Assembly (NCBI GenBank): GCA_965243105.1
Contig: CBDEUC010000003.1
Coordinates: forward strand, 1,426,001 to 1,490,000
Reading direction: 5' to 3'
Length of the DNA stretch: 64,000 nucleotides
Source: WLWS01 sp965243105
GTDB lineage: Bacteria; Pseudomonadota; Gammaproteobacteria; Eutrophobiales; Eutrophobiaceae
Both the position numbers and the translations under genes were made by a program. The notes under the pieces are model-generated. The model ran no database searches. It was not told the DNA's origin and saw only the letters and a program-made list of their open reading frames with translations. This document shows positions 51,390 through 59,338 of this stretch, piece by piece (the first letter of the stretch is position 1; every line of letters begins with the position of its first letter).

Positions 51390-51447
51390 GCATAACGCTC
51401 GCTCTCAAGCGCCGCTGTAAGCGGTCGCTTGGAGGGCCTTGTTAGGC
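51390..51447 (-). repeat. attC site A
   Basis: Consensus site: outer ends GCATAAC and GTTAGGC, central hairpin CTCAAGCG-CCGCTGTAAGCGG-TCGCTTGG intact. It is the site closest to the attI-like end. Confidence 0.95.
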
Positions 51448-51471
51448 CATATTTCTAATTGAATCATGGTC

Positions 51472-51822
51472 CTAATTCCTACAATTAACATGCATTATCC
51501 ACCACTGGTCAGGACCAAATGCCCCTTTCTTCCATTCAGGATGTTTTTCCCGTACTTCTTGTGCAATTTCCACCGAAGCACACTTATCCTTTAGTAGCTC
51601 GGACACCACGCTTTCCCGCCCATTTCTACTGCTGGTGTCATAATCCGCCATTGCATTTGGTTCGTATTCCATCGCTACGACTTTGTAATCAAATTCTGCT
51701 AAATCACTCGGCATTGCGGTCAGAAGTCCACGGTTTGCATAGTAATTGGTCATTGTCGCGTTACCGTAACAACCGGGAATTAAAAGTGAAATAGAAAGTA
51801 AATAGAGTAGTTTCTTAGTCAT
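51472..51822 (-). CDS. Cassette 1: small lipoprotein
   Basis: 116 residues with a lipobox (IPGC, Cys18). The mature domain has four Cys-containing segments and ends VNCRN, preceded by FGPDQWWIMH. No family is recognised. It should be the most recently acquired cassette if insertion is at the right end. Confidence 0.72.
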   Translation of the reverse strand: MTKKLLYLLSISLLIPGCYGNATMTNYYANRGLLTAMPSDLAEFDYKVVAMEYEPNAMADYDTSSRNGRESVVSELLKDKCASVEIAQEVREKHPEWKKGAFGPDQWWIMHVNCRN

Positions 51823-51830
51823 ATTAAGTG

Positions 51831-51837
51831 GCCTAAC
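51831..51837 (-). other. attI-like recombination core at the array's leading end
   Basis: GTTAGGC in minus-strand reading, with no attC hairpin to its right. It marks where the first cassette would have been inserted. No further attI features or integrase promoter can be recognised. Confidence 0.5.
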
Positions 51838-51944
51838 ATTATCTTATGTGGAATCTTGTATATTGAATATGGAGGAATCCATATATTCTAATATGCATGG
51901 CACAAACTCCTTTTATGTAAACTGGCTGGCGCCAGCAGGTACAG

Positions 51945-52220
51945 CTAGATCTTCTTTGGGTTTTCCGCCCGGCGTACAAAGATCTCGATGACTTCGGGGC
52001 TTTCCTTGATGTTAACCACTTCGTGGCCGGTGCGTGCGCAGTAGGCCTCAAAGTCAATGGTAGAGTGGGGGTCGGTCGCCTCGACGTACAGCACTTCCCC
52101 TGGTTGCATCTTGTTCAATGCGACCTTGGCCTTTAGCACAGGCAAAGGGCAGTTCAGGCCCTTTGCATCAAGGTGTGTGTCGTAGCCCTGTGTTTCGGCG
52201 GTATCGTTCATGGGCTGCAT
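51945..52220 (-). CDS. TusA-family sulfur-carrier / SirA-like protein
   Basis: 91 residues; a Met at 52211 (MNDTAE) is an alternative start. The single-Cys CPLP motif sits in LDAKGLNCPLPVLKAKVAL, as in TusA, followed by GEVLYVEATDPHSTIDFEAYCARTGHEVV. TusA relays sulfur for tRNA thiolation and molybdopterin synthesis. Located downstream of the TonB receptor and right beside the cassette array. Confidence 0.9.
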   Translation of the reverse strand: MQPMNDTAETQGYDTHLDAKGLNCPLPVLKAKVALNKMQPGEVLYVEATDPHSTIDFEAYCARTGHEVVNIKESPEVIEIFVRRAENPKKI

Positions 52221-52254
52221 TATACTGCAGCACCCTGGTTTGCACAGTGCCCCG

Positions 52255-52290
52255 AAAGGAAATCCGTTCCTCCTAGAAAGAGGAACGGAT
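52255..52290 (-). terminator. Hairpin at the end of the TonB receptor gene
   Basis: An eleven-base perfect stem (ATCCGTTCCTC with GAGGAACGGAT) and a seven-base loop span the receptor stop codon. On the minus strand it is followed by TTCCTTTCG. Confidence 0.6.
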
Positions 52291-54375
52291 ACCGATAATG
52301 CCTGAAGCGCCGGGTAGCGGGGCGAGATCCTTCACAAAAGATGTGTGCCTGCGAACTTCCTCATCAAGCAGGTTGGTGCCACGCGCAAACACGGTGAATT
52401 CAGTACCGTCTACCTCGTAGGTGTAACTGGCATAAATATTCAGCATGTTAAAGCCGTCGGTGTCGGTTTCCAGCGGCGCGGTGTCGTTTTGATCACCGGT
52501 GTGGGTAAATTCAGCGGACACGTTAAACGGCCCCCTGGCATAGTTCAGCCCGGCACCGATACGCCACGGGGTAATACGGGGAAGGTTAACGCCACCGTCC
52601 CTTTCGCCGTCGACATAGTCAGACCAGAGTCGCAGATCCATGTTGCCTCGGTTGTCGGAGAACAGGTTATAAATACCTTCGATCTCAAAACCGAAAAAGT
52701 CGGCATCGTCCTGCGTGTGTACAAGCAGCAATGGCTCCTCATCTTCATCCGGGTCAAGAACTTCAGCCGGGTCACCACTGAAATCCTCCTCAACACGGTC
52801 AGCAACGCCATCACCGTTGAGATCCTGTTCCTGCAGGAAGATAAAATCGTTTATCTGGTTGTAAAAGACGTTTGCTCTCACGGTAAGACGACCTTCAGTC
52901 TTGGCCCAGTGAAACTCGATGTTATTTGCATCTTCTTCATCGAGTGTTGTATCACCAATCTCAAAGGTGCCGGTGGCCAGGTGTGGTCCATTGGAAAAGA
53001 GCTCTTCCAGGTTTGGCGCTCTCTGGCTATGGGAGAATGAAAGCCCGGTCTTGTAGCCTTCGGCGTAGTGCCAGTCGACGCCGGCAGAAGCACTGAATGT
53101 CTCGTGTCCGACCGAGAAACCGGTGCTTGAATCACTGTCGGTATCCTCGTAGCGAAATCCCAGGTCAAGGTGTAGATCGCCGAAGTCTCGAGTTTCAACC
53201 AGGAACAGCGCGATGGAGTCCTGCTCCGCCGGTGGCACAAAAGCTTCTTCGCCGATGGCGGAGAACTCCCTGTCGTTGTACTGAATACCAAAAACGCCAT
53301 CCCAGCCAGCCAGCGTGTTATGGGCCGCCTCTACGCGTCCCTCGATCTCTTCAATATCAAACATGGTGCCGATTTCACCACTGGGCTCTATCTCCACGTG
53401 CTCATAGTCGTTGTAGCCCCAGCGTGTGCGAACCCAGCGCAGGCCTTCAAATGGCTGGTCAAGATGGCCCTTGAAGTCATAGCGGGTCTGCTTCATGTCG
53501 ATGGTCACGCCACCTTCTTCCTCTTCCTCGTCGTGATCATCGTCATGACCCTCTTCCTCGTGACCATGCCCTCCGGGAACACCGTACTCGTGGTCCATGC
53601 TGTTCACGGAAAAGCCGATAAACCCACGCTCACCAATCCAGGAAACGCCACCTGAGACCACTTCAGTCTCCACGAAGCTGTTTTCCAGTGTCCCTTCCTC
53701 TTCTTCGTGATCTTCATCCTCGTCATCGTGACCTTCTTCTTCAAGCTCAGCGTGTCCGGGGATGTCATAGTCATCCCTGTCCCTCAGCATGGCATCAAAG
53801 TGAAAGGCAAAATTGCCAAAGCCGGCGTTCAGGCTGGCGGCACCGAGAAAACCTTCAGCCACCGTTTCGTATTGCGCCAGCACATCGCCATCAACACCCT
53901 CGGGCACAGTCTCGGGAATACGATCGGTCACAATGTTCACCAGGCCGCCACTGGTGCCGCTGCCATAAAGTAGCGTGGCGGGTCCACGCAACAGCTCAAT
54001 CTGTTGGGCAAAGACCGGCTCACCTGTTACCGCATGATCGGCGCTGGTGACCGAGGCGTCCATGGTGCCAATGCCGTTTTGCAGCACCTTGGTACGCGCA
54101 CCACCCAGGCCGCGAATCACGGGCCGGCCAACACCGGCGCCAAAATCGGAAGAGGTCACGCCAAGCTGGTTGCCAACGGTCTCGCCGATGTTCTGCACGC
54201 TGCGGCGCTTTAGTTCTTCTTTATCCATGACATGGGTGGGTTGAATAATATGCCCATCCACATCACTCAGGGGGTTAGCGGTCACGCGGACCTCTTCTAG
54301 TTCATTCTCCTGTGCAAGGGATGCAAAGGGACTGGTGGCGATCAACGCCAGCAAACAACAGGCTAAATTTTTCAT
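52273..54375 (-). CDS. znuD: TonB-dependent outer-membrane receptor, ZnuD-like
   Basis: 700 residues from the ATG at 54375, which is followed by a signal peptide (ending SLAQ); a Met at 54417 would add 14 residues. It has a TonB box region (ELEEVRVTANP), plug domain (GVTSSDFGAGVGRPVIRGLGGARTKVLQNG, LLRGPATLLYGSGTSGGLVNIVTDRIP) and a barrel ending in Phe. Two loops are His/Asp/Glu-rich (about residues 208-229 and 270-288), as in ZnuD zinc receptors. The neighbours zur-znuABC and the Zur box support zinc (or zinc-chelate) import. Confidence 0.92.
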   Translation of the reverse strand: MKNLACCLLALIATSPFASLAQENELEEVRVTANPLSDVDGHIIQPTHVMDKEELKRRSVQNIGETVGNQLGVTSSDFGAGVGRPVIRGLGGARTKVLQNGIGTMDASVTSADHAVTGEPVFAQQIELLRGPATLLYGSGTSGGLVNIVTDRIPETVPEGVDGDVLAQYETVAEGFLGAASLNAGFGNFAFHFDAMLRDRDDYDIPGHAELEEEGHDDEDEDHEEEEGTLENSFVETEVVSGGVSWIGERGFIGFSVNSMDHEYGVPGGHGHEEEGHDDDHDEEEEEGGVTIDMKQTRYDFKGHLDQPFEGLRWVRTRWGYNDYEHVEIEPSGEIGTMFDIEEIEGRVEAAHNTLAGWDGVFGIQYNDREFSAIGEEAFVPPAEQDSIALFLVETRDFGDLHLDLGFRYEDTDSDSSTGFSVGHETFSASAGVDWHYAEGYKTGLSFSHSQRAPNLEELFSNGPHLATGTFEIGDTTLDEEDANNIEFHWAKTEGRLTVRANVFYNQINDFIFLQEQDLNGDGVADRVEEDFSGDPAEVLDPDEDEEPLLLVHTQDDADFFGFEIEGIYNLFSDNRGNMDLRLWSDYVDGERDGGVNLPRITPWRIGAGLNYARGPFNVSAEFTHTGDQNDTAPLETDTDGFNMLNIYASYTYEVDGTEFTVFARGTNLLDEEVRRHTSFVKDLAPLPGASGIIGIRSSF

Positions 54376-54462
54376 CACAACGAAACTCCGACTGATTAAT
54401 ACGAAACGCGCCGGCACAAATACGCGGGCGCTGCGGCTTGGGCCGCTTCAAAAAAGGTATTT

Positions 54463-54741
54463 TCAGGCGGAGGCGGGTGGGGCGCGGGAATAGCGAAATT
54501 GCCAGGAATGGCTTTCGATACGGGGGGTGGAACTGGTAAGAAAGCCATCCCCAACAATTTGATCGAATTCTGGCAGCCCCGCGGAAGGCAGGCTGTGATC
54601 CTGCTTATCGAGCTTGATACAAAGCTGGCAGTCACTGACTTCTTCCTCGGCAGCATGGTTTATGTCATGCATAAACAGGCTGCCCTGACCCATCAGGACC
54701 AGCAGAACCAGTAGTGTAAATTTGAGGTTTTCCAGCTTCAT
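54463..54741 (-). CDS. Small exported zinc-locus protein with CxxC (zinc-chaperone-like)
   Basis: About 92 residues from the ATG at 54741, chosen because a longer ORF would translate the Zur box. A signal peptide (about 1-18) is followed by FMHDINHAAEEEVSDCQLCIKLD, with His, Glu and CxxC as possible zinc ligands. Similar small proteins annotated as zinc chaperones of ABC zinc-uptake systems occur beside zinc receptors in Shewanella and relatives (from memory). It precedes the ZnuD-like receptor by about 90 bases and is likely co-transcribed. Confidence 0.75.
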   Translation of the reverse strand: MKLENLKFTLLVLLVLMGQGSLFMHDINHAAEEEVSDCQLCIKLDKQDHSLPSAGLPEFDQIVGDGFLTSSTPRIESHSWQFRYSRAPPASA

Positions 54742-54764
54742 ATGGCTAGCGGAGCTAAATGTAA

Positions 54765-54779
54765 TGTTATAATATAACA
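54765..54779. promoter_or_regulatory. Zur operator between the divergent zinc units
   Basis: Palindrome TGTTATA-A-TATAACA, a close match to the gammaproteobacterial Zur box (GTTATAATATAAC core). It lies 24 bases before the minus-strand chaperone-like gene and 21 bases before zur, so bound Zur would block both promoters. Confidence 0.88.
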
Positions 54780-54800
54780 ATTTTACTCAAACGATCAAAC

Positions 54801-55295
54801 ATGTCCCAGGCAAAAGTTTTAAGGGAGTTTTCCCACAGCGACCATCACCACGCCGCCTGTATTGACCAGGCCATCCTCGCGGCGGAGGCCACCTGCAAGC
54901 AGCGCGGGGGTCGTCTCACTGCGATTCGTCGTCGCGTGCTGGAACTGGTATGGGCCAGCCACGAGCCGGTCAAGGCCTACGACCTGCTGGATATCCTGCG
55001 AAATGAGCGCAGCAGTGCAGCACCTCCCACGGTGTATCGCGCGCTGGATTTTTTGCAGGAAGAGGGCCTGGTACACAAGATCGAATCCCTCAATGCCTAT
55101 GTCGGCTGTGGCAAACCGGGCCACCAGAGTGCGGGCCAGTTCCTGATATGTAGCGAGTGCGGGGAAGTTGCCGAGCTTGCCGATAACGATCTGGTCAGGC
55201 TGATCCACAGCAAGGCTGAAGAAATCGGATTTGCCATCGAGAAACAGGTAGTGGAAATCAAGGGGCGCTGCTCCCATTGTCCGCCGGCAAGCTGA
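54801..55295 (+). CDS. zur: Zinc uptake regulator Zur (Fur family)
   Basis: 164 residues. The winged-helix DNA-binding half (LTAIRRRVLELVWASHEPVKAYDLLDILR, PPTVYRALDFLQEEGLVHKIESLNAYVGC) precedes the metal-binding half. The structural zinc site is CSEC and CSHC near the C-terminus. The HHHAAC near the N-terminus and the pattern GKPGH fit Zur more than Fur, and so does the operon context. Repressor of zinc uptake when zinc is plentiful; autoregulation is suggested by the Zur box just upstream. Confidence 0.92.
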   Translation: MSQAKVLREFSHSDHHHAACIDQAILAAEATCKQRGGRLTAIRRRVLELVWASHEPVKAYDLLDILRNERSSAAPPTVYRALDFLQEEGLVHKIESLNAYVGCGKPGHQSAGQFLICSECGEVAELADNDLVRLIHSKAEEIGFAIEKQVVEIKGRCSHCPPAS

Positions 55296-55317
55296 AATTC
55301 AATCCGGTCCTGTCATC

Positions 55318-56142
55318 GTGCGCGTCTTTTTTAACGTATTCTTTTTTTGCCTGCTTGCTTCGCCGTCACTGGTCTCTGCGGAGAAACTGCAGGTCGGTGT
55401 CAGTATCGCTCCCCAGAAATACCTCGTAGAGAGAATCGGTGGTGAACACGTTATAGTTTCAGTCATGCTGAAACCGGGAGATTCTCCTGAACACTTTGAT
55501 CCGAGCCCGGGACAAGTAGCACTACTTAATAAGGCAACACTATATTTTCCTGTTGGCCTGGAATTTGAACGCAGCTGGCTGCAGGGCTTTATTGAACATA
55601 ACAGCAATACGCGAGTGGTGGACTGTTGTTCAGGGGTTTTTGCCAGCGACAGGGAAGGACTGGACACTCATGCCTGGATTAGCGTGCGTAATGCCGAGCG
55701 CCTGGCAAAACTGATACACGATGAACTGGTGGCCGTCGATGCCGGCAATGCAGGGCATTATGCTGAGAACTATCGACAGCTATCCCGCGACCTCGCCATG
55801 CTGGATGAAGAGATCAGCGCCAGCCTGGAACAAAGACGCACAGACTATTTTATCGTTTCTCACGCTGCCTTTGGCCACTTCGCCGCTGACTATGGACTGA
55901 AACAACTGGCACTGGAAGAAGGTGGCATAGAAGTGGGTGCAAAAAGTCTCATCAGGCTCGCTCGCAAGGCTCGAAGCGAAAAAATTACCACGCTGTTCAC
56001 CCAGCAACAGCATCCTTCGACGTCTGCCCTTGCGCTGGCGCGGGAAATCAATGCACAGCTGGTGGAAATTGATCCACTGCCGCTTGACTACATTTCCGGG
56101 ATGCGGGAAATCGCACGCCAGGTTGCCATCGCAACACGCTAG
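55318..56142 (+). CDS. znuA: Zinc ABC transporter substrate-binding protein
   Basis: 274 residues from a GTG at 55318. Signal peptide about 1-21. Cluster A-I binding protein with three probable zinc His: HFDPSP, DTHAW and HAAFGHFAADYGL, then an acidic residue in EIDPL. The long His-rich loop of many ZnuA proteins is absent. It begins 22 bases after zur and 14 bases before znuC. Confidence 0.93.
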   Translation: MRVFFNVFFFCLLASPSLVSAEKLQVGVSIAPQKYLVERIGGEHVIVSVMLKPGDSPEHFDPSPGQVALLNKATLYFPVGLEFERSWLQGFIEHNSNTRVVDCCSGVFASDREGLDTHAWISVRNAERLAKLIHDELVAVDAGNAGHYAENYRQLSRDLAMLDEEISASLEQRRTDYFIVSHAAFGHFAADYGLKQLALEEGGIEVGAKSLIRLARKARSEKITTLFTQQQHPSTSALALAREINAQLVEIDPLPLDYISGMREIARQVAIATR

Positions 56143-56156
56143 TCGCAGCAATACTT

Positions 56157-56882
56157 ATGTCTCCTGCCATCAGCTTCTCCAACGTGTCCTATGCCTACCA
56201 GCAGGCAAAGGTGCTGGAAGACATTACGGTGGACATTGTCGAAGAGGAATTCTTTGGCATCATCGGGCCCAATGCCGCAGGCAAAAGCACCATGCTGAAG
56301 CTCATGCTTGGCCTGCTCAAGCCGGACACCGGGGAAATTCGCGTACTGGGCAAGACACCGGCAGAGGCCAGTCATCACATCGGCTATGTGCCGCAGTACC
56401 CTTCATTTCCGCGTGACTTTCCCATCAAGGTCATTGACGTGGTGCTGCTTGGCCACCTTGGCAACAGTATCCGTATCGGCGCATTCTCCAGGGAGGAAAA
56501 AGAGCTGGCGATGAAGGGACTGGAAGTTGTAGAGATTGCCCACCTTGCCGAGGCGCCCATCTCCAGCCTCTCGGGTGGCCAGGTTCAGCGCATGCTCATC
56601 GCCCGAGCGCTGACTTCGCAGCCGGAAATACTCGTGCTGGATGAACCCACCGCCAATATTGACGTGCAGGCGGAAGAAAACATCTTTGCACTGCTAAAGC
56701 AGTACAACGAGCACATGACCATCATCGTCGTGTCACACGATATCGCCTTCATATCCGGCTACGTGGATCGAGTGGGTTGCCTTAATCGCAGCATGATCTG
56801 CCATGAAACAGAAAACATCAGCGGTAAAACCATCGAGGAACTTTACGGCGCCCCCGTAAAGATGATCCATCACCATCATTAG
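56157..56882 (+). CDS. znuC: Zinc ABC transporter ATP-binding protein
   Basis: 241 residues. Walker A is GPNAAGKST, the Q-loop region is YVPQYP, the signature is LSGGQVQRM, Walker B is ILVLDEPTANID and the switch His is VVSHDI. The tail ends in HHHH. It powers ZnuB. Confidence 0.95.
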   Translation: MSPAISFSNVSYAYQQAKVLEDITVDIVEEEFFGIIGPNAAGKSTMLKLMLGLLKPDTGEIRVLGKTPAEASHHIGYVPQYPSFPRDFPIKVIDVVLLGHLGNSIRIGAFSREEKELAMKGLEVVEIAHLAEAPISSLSGGQVQRMLIARALTSQPEILVLDEPTANIDVQAEENIFALLKQYNEHMTIIVVSHDIAFISGYVDRVGCLNRSMICHETENISGKTIEELYGAPVKMIHHHH

Positions 56883-56890
56883 CGAGCACC

Positions 56891-57715
56891 ATGACAGGTT
56901 TTTTTAGCGCACTACTGGAGTTCCAGTTCCTGCAAAACGCCATGTGGGCGAGTCTGCTCGCCAGCCTGGGCTGCGGCATCATGGGTAGCTACGTGGTGGT
57001 GAAACGGATCGGGTTCCTCAGCGGCGGTATTGCCCACGCCGTACTTGCCGGTATGGGTATCGCCTGGTTCCTGCAATCCTCACCCCTGCTCGGCGCGGTG
57101 ATTGCTGCCCTGGTCATCGCGATACTTATTGGCTGGATAAAGTTACGCTGGCGACAGGATGAGGATGTCCTCATTGCGGCATTCTGGTCGCTCGGCATGG
57201 CTGTCGGCATTATCTTTATCTCCCGCACCCCCGGCTACAATACCGACCTCATGGCTTACCTGTTTGGCAACATCCTGCTGGTCAGCGCCAATGACCTGCA
57301 AATGATGCTGATACTTGATCTTGTGATCCTGGCGACCGTGGCAGTTTTTTATCGCCAGTTCCTTGCAGCAAGCTTTGACGAGGAGTTTGCCCGGCTTAGG
57401 GGAATCAATGTCGAGTTCTTTTATATCCTGCTGCTTTGTATCACCGCTCTTACCATCGTGCTCCTGATCCAGGTGGTGGGGCTGATACTGGTGATGGCCT
57501 TGCTGGTCCTGCCTGCGGCAAGCGCCATGCAGTTCTCCCACTCAATTCCGCGCATGATGCTGATTGCGATTTTACTGAACCTGTTATCAACAGCAGGCGG
57601 TCTCGCCACGGCATACGAGCTGGACCTGCCGGCGGGTGCAAGCATTATTGTCATGGCATCCCTTATTTACTTTCTCAGCATCGCCGTAAAAGTACTGAAA
57701 GCCGGGCATCGCTGA
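56891..57715 (+). CDS. znuB: Zinc ABC transporter permease
   Basis: 274 residues with about eight transmembrane helices, of the ABC-3 family (GIAHAVLAGMGIAWFL, DLMAYLFGNILLVSANDL, VVGLILVMALLVLPAASA). It begins eight bases after znuC and overlaps the DUF2938 start. Confidence 0.94.
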   Translation: MTGFFSALLEFQFLQNAMWASLLASLGCGIMGSYVVVKRIGFLSGGIAHAVLAGMGIAWFLQSSPLLGAVIAALVIAILIGWIKLRWRQDEDVLIAAFWSLGMAVGIIFISRTPGYNTDLMAYLFGNILLVSANDLQMMLILDLVILATVAVFYRQFLAASFDEEFARLRGINVEFFYILLLCITALTIVLLIQVVGLILVMALLVLPAASAMQFSHSIPRMMLIAILLNLLSTAGGLATAYELDLPAGASIIVMASLIYFLSIAVKVLKAGHR

Positions 57716-58215
57716 TGTCCCTTGATGTACCAACTATCCTGTTAAGCTTGGTTATTGGCATAGGCGCGACGGCTGTTATGGATGCCTGGGCCTTGCTGAT
57801 GAAGCTTTTGTTCAGGATGACTTCCCTTGACTACTGCCTGGTGGGGCGCTGGCTGCTACACCTTCGCTCCGGAACCCTTGTTCATCACACTATTATTAAT
57901 GCTGACGCGCAGGCCATGGAGTGCCCGCTGGGCTGGGTTGCTCACTATGTCACCGGCGTTGTGTTTGCGCTGCTGCTGACGCTGATCACCGCCGGGCAAT
58001 GGCTGGCAGGCCCGAATCCTGTGTCAGCTCTGATGTTTGGAATCGCCACGGTGGTCTTTCCCTTTTTCCTCCTGCAGCCCTGCATGGGTTTCGGTATCGC
58101 CGGAAACCGAACACCGAAACCCCTCGCCACGAGACTCAAAAGTCTCATGGCCCATGCATCCTTTGGCGTCGGGCTTTACCTGTCGGCACTGATCGCCGGT
58201 ATGCTGCAGGCATAA
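57715..58215 (+). CDS. DUF2938 family membrane protein
   Basis: 166 residues from the ATG at 57715 (TGATG overlap with znuB); a longer ORF upstream is znuB read in another frame. About four transmembrane helices, with a central HHTIINADAQAMECPLGWVAHYVTG loop rich in His and Cys. Function is unknown. Translational coupling to znuB puts it in the Zur-controlled transcript. Confidence 0.85.
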   Translation: MSLDVPTILLSLVIGIGATAVMDAWALLMKLLFRMTSLDYCLVGRWLLHLRSGTLVHHTIINADAQAMECPLGWVAHYVTGVVFALLLTLITAGQWLAGPNPVSALMFGIATVVFPFFLLQPCMGFGIAGNRTPKPLATRLKSLMAHASFGVGLYLSALIAGMLQA

Positions 58216-58284
58216 GGAAGCAATATTGAAACGGCACAAAAAGCCGTAGAATACCCGGGCATTACAAAAAGCGAAAAGTTACCG

Positions 58285-58581
58285 ATGACAGATAATGATG
58301 ACAGCCTGAGCCCGGTTGCCGAAGACGCCTGGCAGGCCTACCAGGCCATGGGACGCACCAAGCGGATCTACTTTGGCTTTCTCACCGAGCTGGATCAAAA
58401 GTACGACAAGAACCAGTCTCCATCCATTGCCGAGAACCTGAAGATGGAAGAACTGCTCGCCGACCACGATAAAAACGTAAAGCTGTTTAACGAGGCCATG
58501 GAGAAAGTGACCGAGCCCGCGGACCGCGAGCAGCTGATGTCAAAGCTTTCAGAATCCGCCGCGACTTTTGAGGCGCAGTAA
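58285..58581 (+). CDS. Small acidic helical protein
   Basis: 98 residues, soluble and almost entirely helical (MGRTKRIYFGFLTELDQKYDKNQSPSIAENLKMEELLADHDKNVKLFNEAMEKV). No signal peptide and no known motif. It begins 70 bases after DUF2938 and converges with the rhomboid gene. Confidence 0.65.
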   Translation: MTDNDDSLSPVAEDAWQAYQAMGRTKRIYFGFLTELDQKYDKNQSPSIAENLKMEELLADHDKNVKLFNEAMEKVTEPADREQLMSKLSESAATFEAQ

Positions 58582-58597
58582 GAGAGACAGGAACGTC

Positions 58598-59329
58598 CTA
58601 GTCGTGGCGACCAACTCGCCGGGTATATTTTCTTGAACCATGCCCCGGCATAAACAGCTTTACTTTTTTCCGTTTAAATAACGGAACAAGGGCCATACCC
58701 GCCACGAAGCCACCGATGTGGGCAAACCAGGCGACACCGCCACCCTCGCTATTACTCATGGCAGAGCTAATAAGCTGCATGGCAAACCATAGCGCCAGCA
58801 CCCAGCCTGCCGGCAGGCGCACAAGCTGGGAAAAGAAACCAAGCGGAATCAGCACCAGCACTCGAGCGCGGGGGTAAAGTAACAGGTAGGCACCCAGCAC
58901 CCCGGATATTGCACCTGAAGCGCCGATCATCGGGATTTGTGAACCCGGGTCCTGCATCGTTTGCCCTGCCACCGCTGCAAGGCCACATAGAAAATAAAAA
59001 ATAATAAAACGAATGTAGCCCATGGCATCTTCCACGTTGTTTCCAAAGATCCACAGGTAAAGCATGTTGCCGGCAAGATGCATAAAGCCGCCGTGTAAAA
59101 ACATGGAGGTAAACATGGTTTGCCAGGCAGGGATAATGAACAACTCCGGTGGCAGGCTAAGCTTGTTGGTCAGCACTGCGGGAATCACGCCAAGCCCGTA
59201 AATGGCCACGTTGTATCCCTCGGCTCCCAGCGAAGACTGCCAGGAAAATGCCAGCACGCAAACCGCAATAAACAGCACGGTAAAGACTGGAAATATTTCC
59301 GTGGGATTGTCGTCGTGCAGGGGGATCAT
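58598..59329 (-). CDS. Rhomboid-family intramembrane serine protease
   Basis: 243 residues with six transmembrane helices. Catalytic Ser is in GASGAISGVLGAYLL, catalytic His in WFAHIGGFVAGMALV, and the oxyanion-side HLAGNMLYLWIFGNNVED motif is intact. Likely active. Natural substrate unknown. Located 10 bases downstream of purC on the same strand. Confidence 0.92.
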   Translation of the reverse strand: MIPLHDDNPTEIFPVFTVLFIAVCVLAFSWQSSLGAEGYNVAIYGLGVIPAVLTNKLSLPPELFIIPAWQTMFTSMFLHGGFMHLAGNMLYLWIFGNNVEDAMGYIRFIIFYFLCGLAAVAGQTMQDPGSQIPMIGASGAISGVLGAYLLLYPRARVLVLIPLGFFSQLVRLPAGWVLALWFAMQLISSAMSNSEGGGVAWFAHIGGFVAGMALVPLFKRKKVKLFMPGHGSRKYTRRVGRHD

Positions 59330-59338
59330 GATACCCGC

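Larger units (their letters stand above)
46525..51837 (-). mobile_element. Integron gene-cassette array, ten cassettes, no integrase seen (CALIN-type)
   Basis: Ten minus-strand genes, each with one attC site of about 58 bases immediately after its stop codon, packed head to tail. Read on the minus strand, a typical site opens RYYYAAC-AAGGCCCTC, folds into CAAGCG-A-CCGCT / AGCGG-CGCTTG with a three-base TAC or TGC loop and one extrahelical base, and closes with GTTRRRY. The cassettes are visibly more AT-rich than the flanking genome. The attI-side end is at 51831-51837, where GTTAGGC occurs without an attC hairpin. No tyrosine recombinase is present on either side within the window; tusA lies to the right and an enolase-family gene to the left. 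Confidence 0.92.

Noticed and set aside
46525..51447. Regularly repeated sequence resembling a CRISPR array
   Set aside because: The repeats are about 58 bases, separated by 350-800 bases of intact coding sequence, and they have attC hairpin and core features. There are no cas genes.
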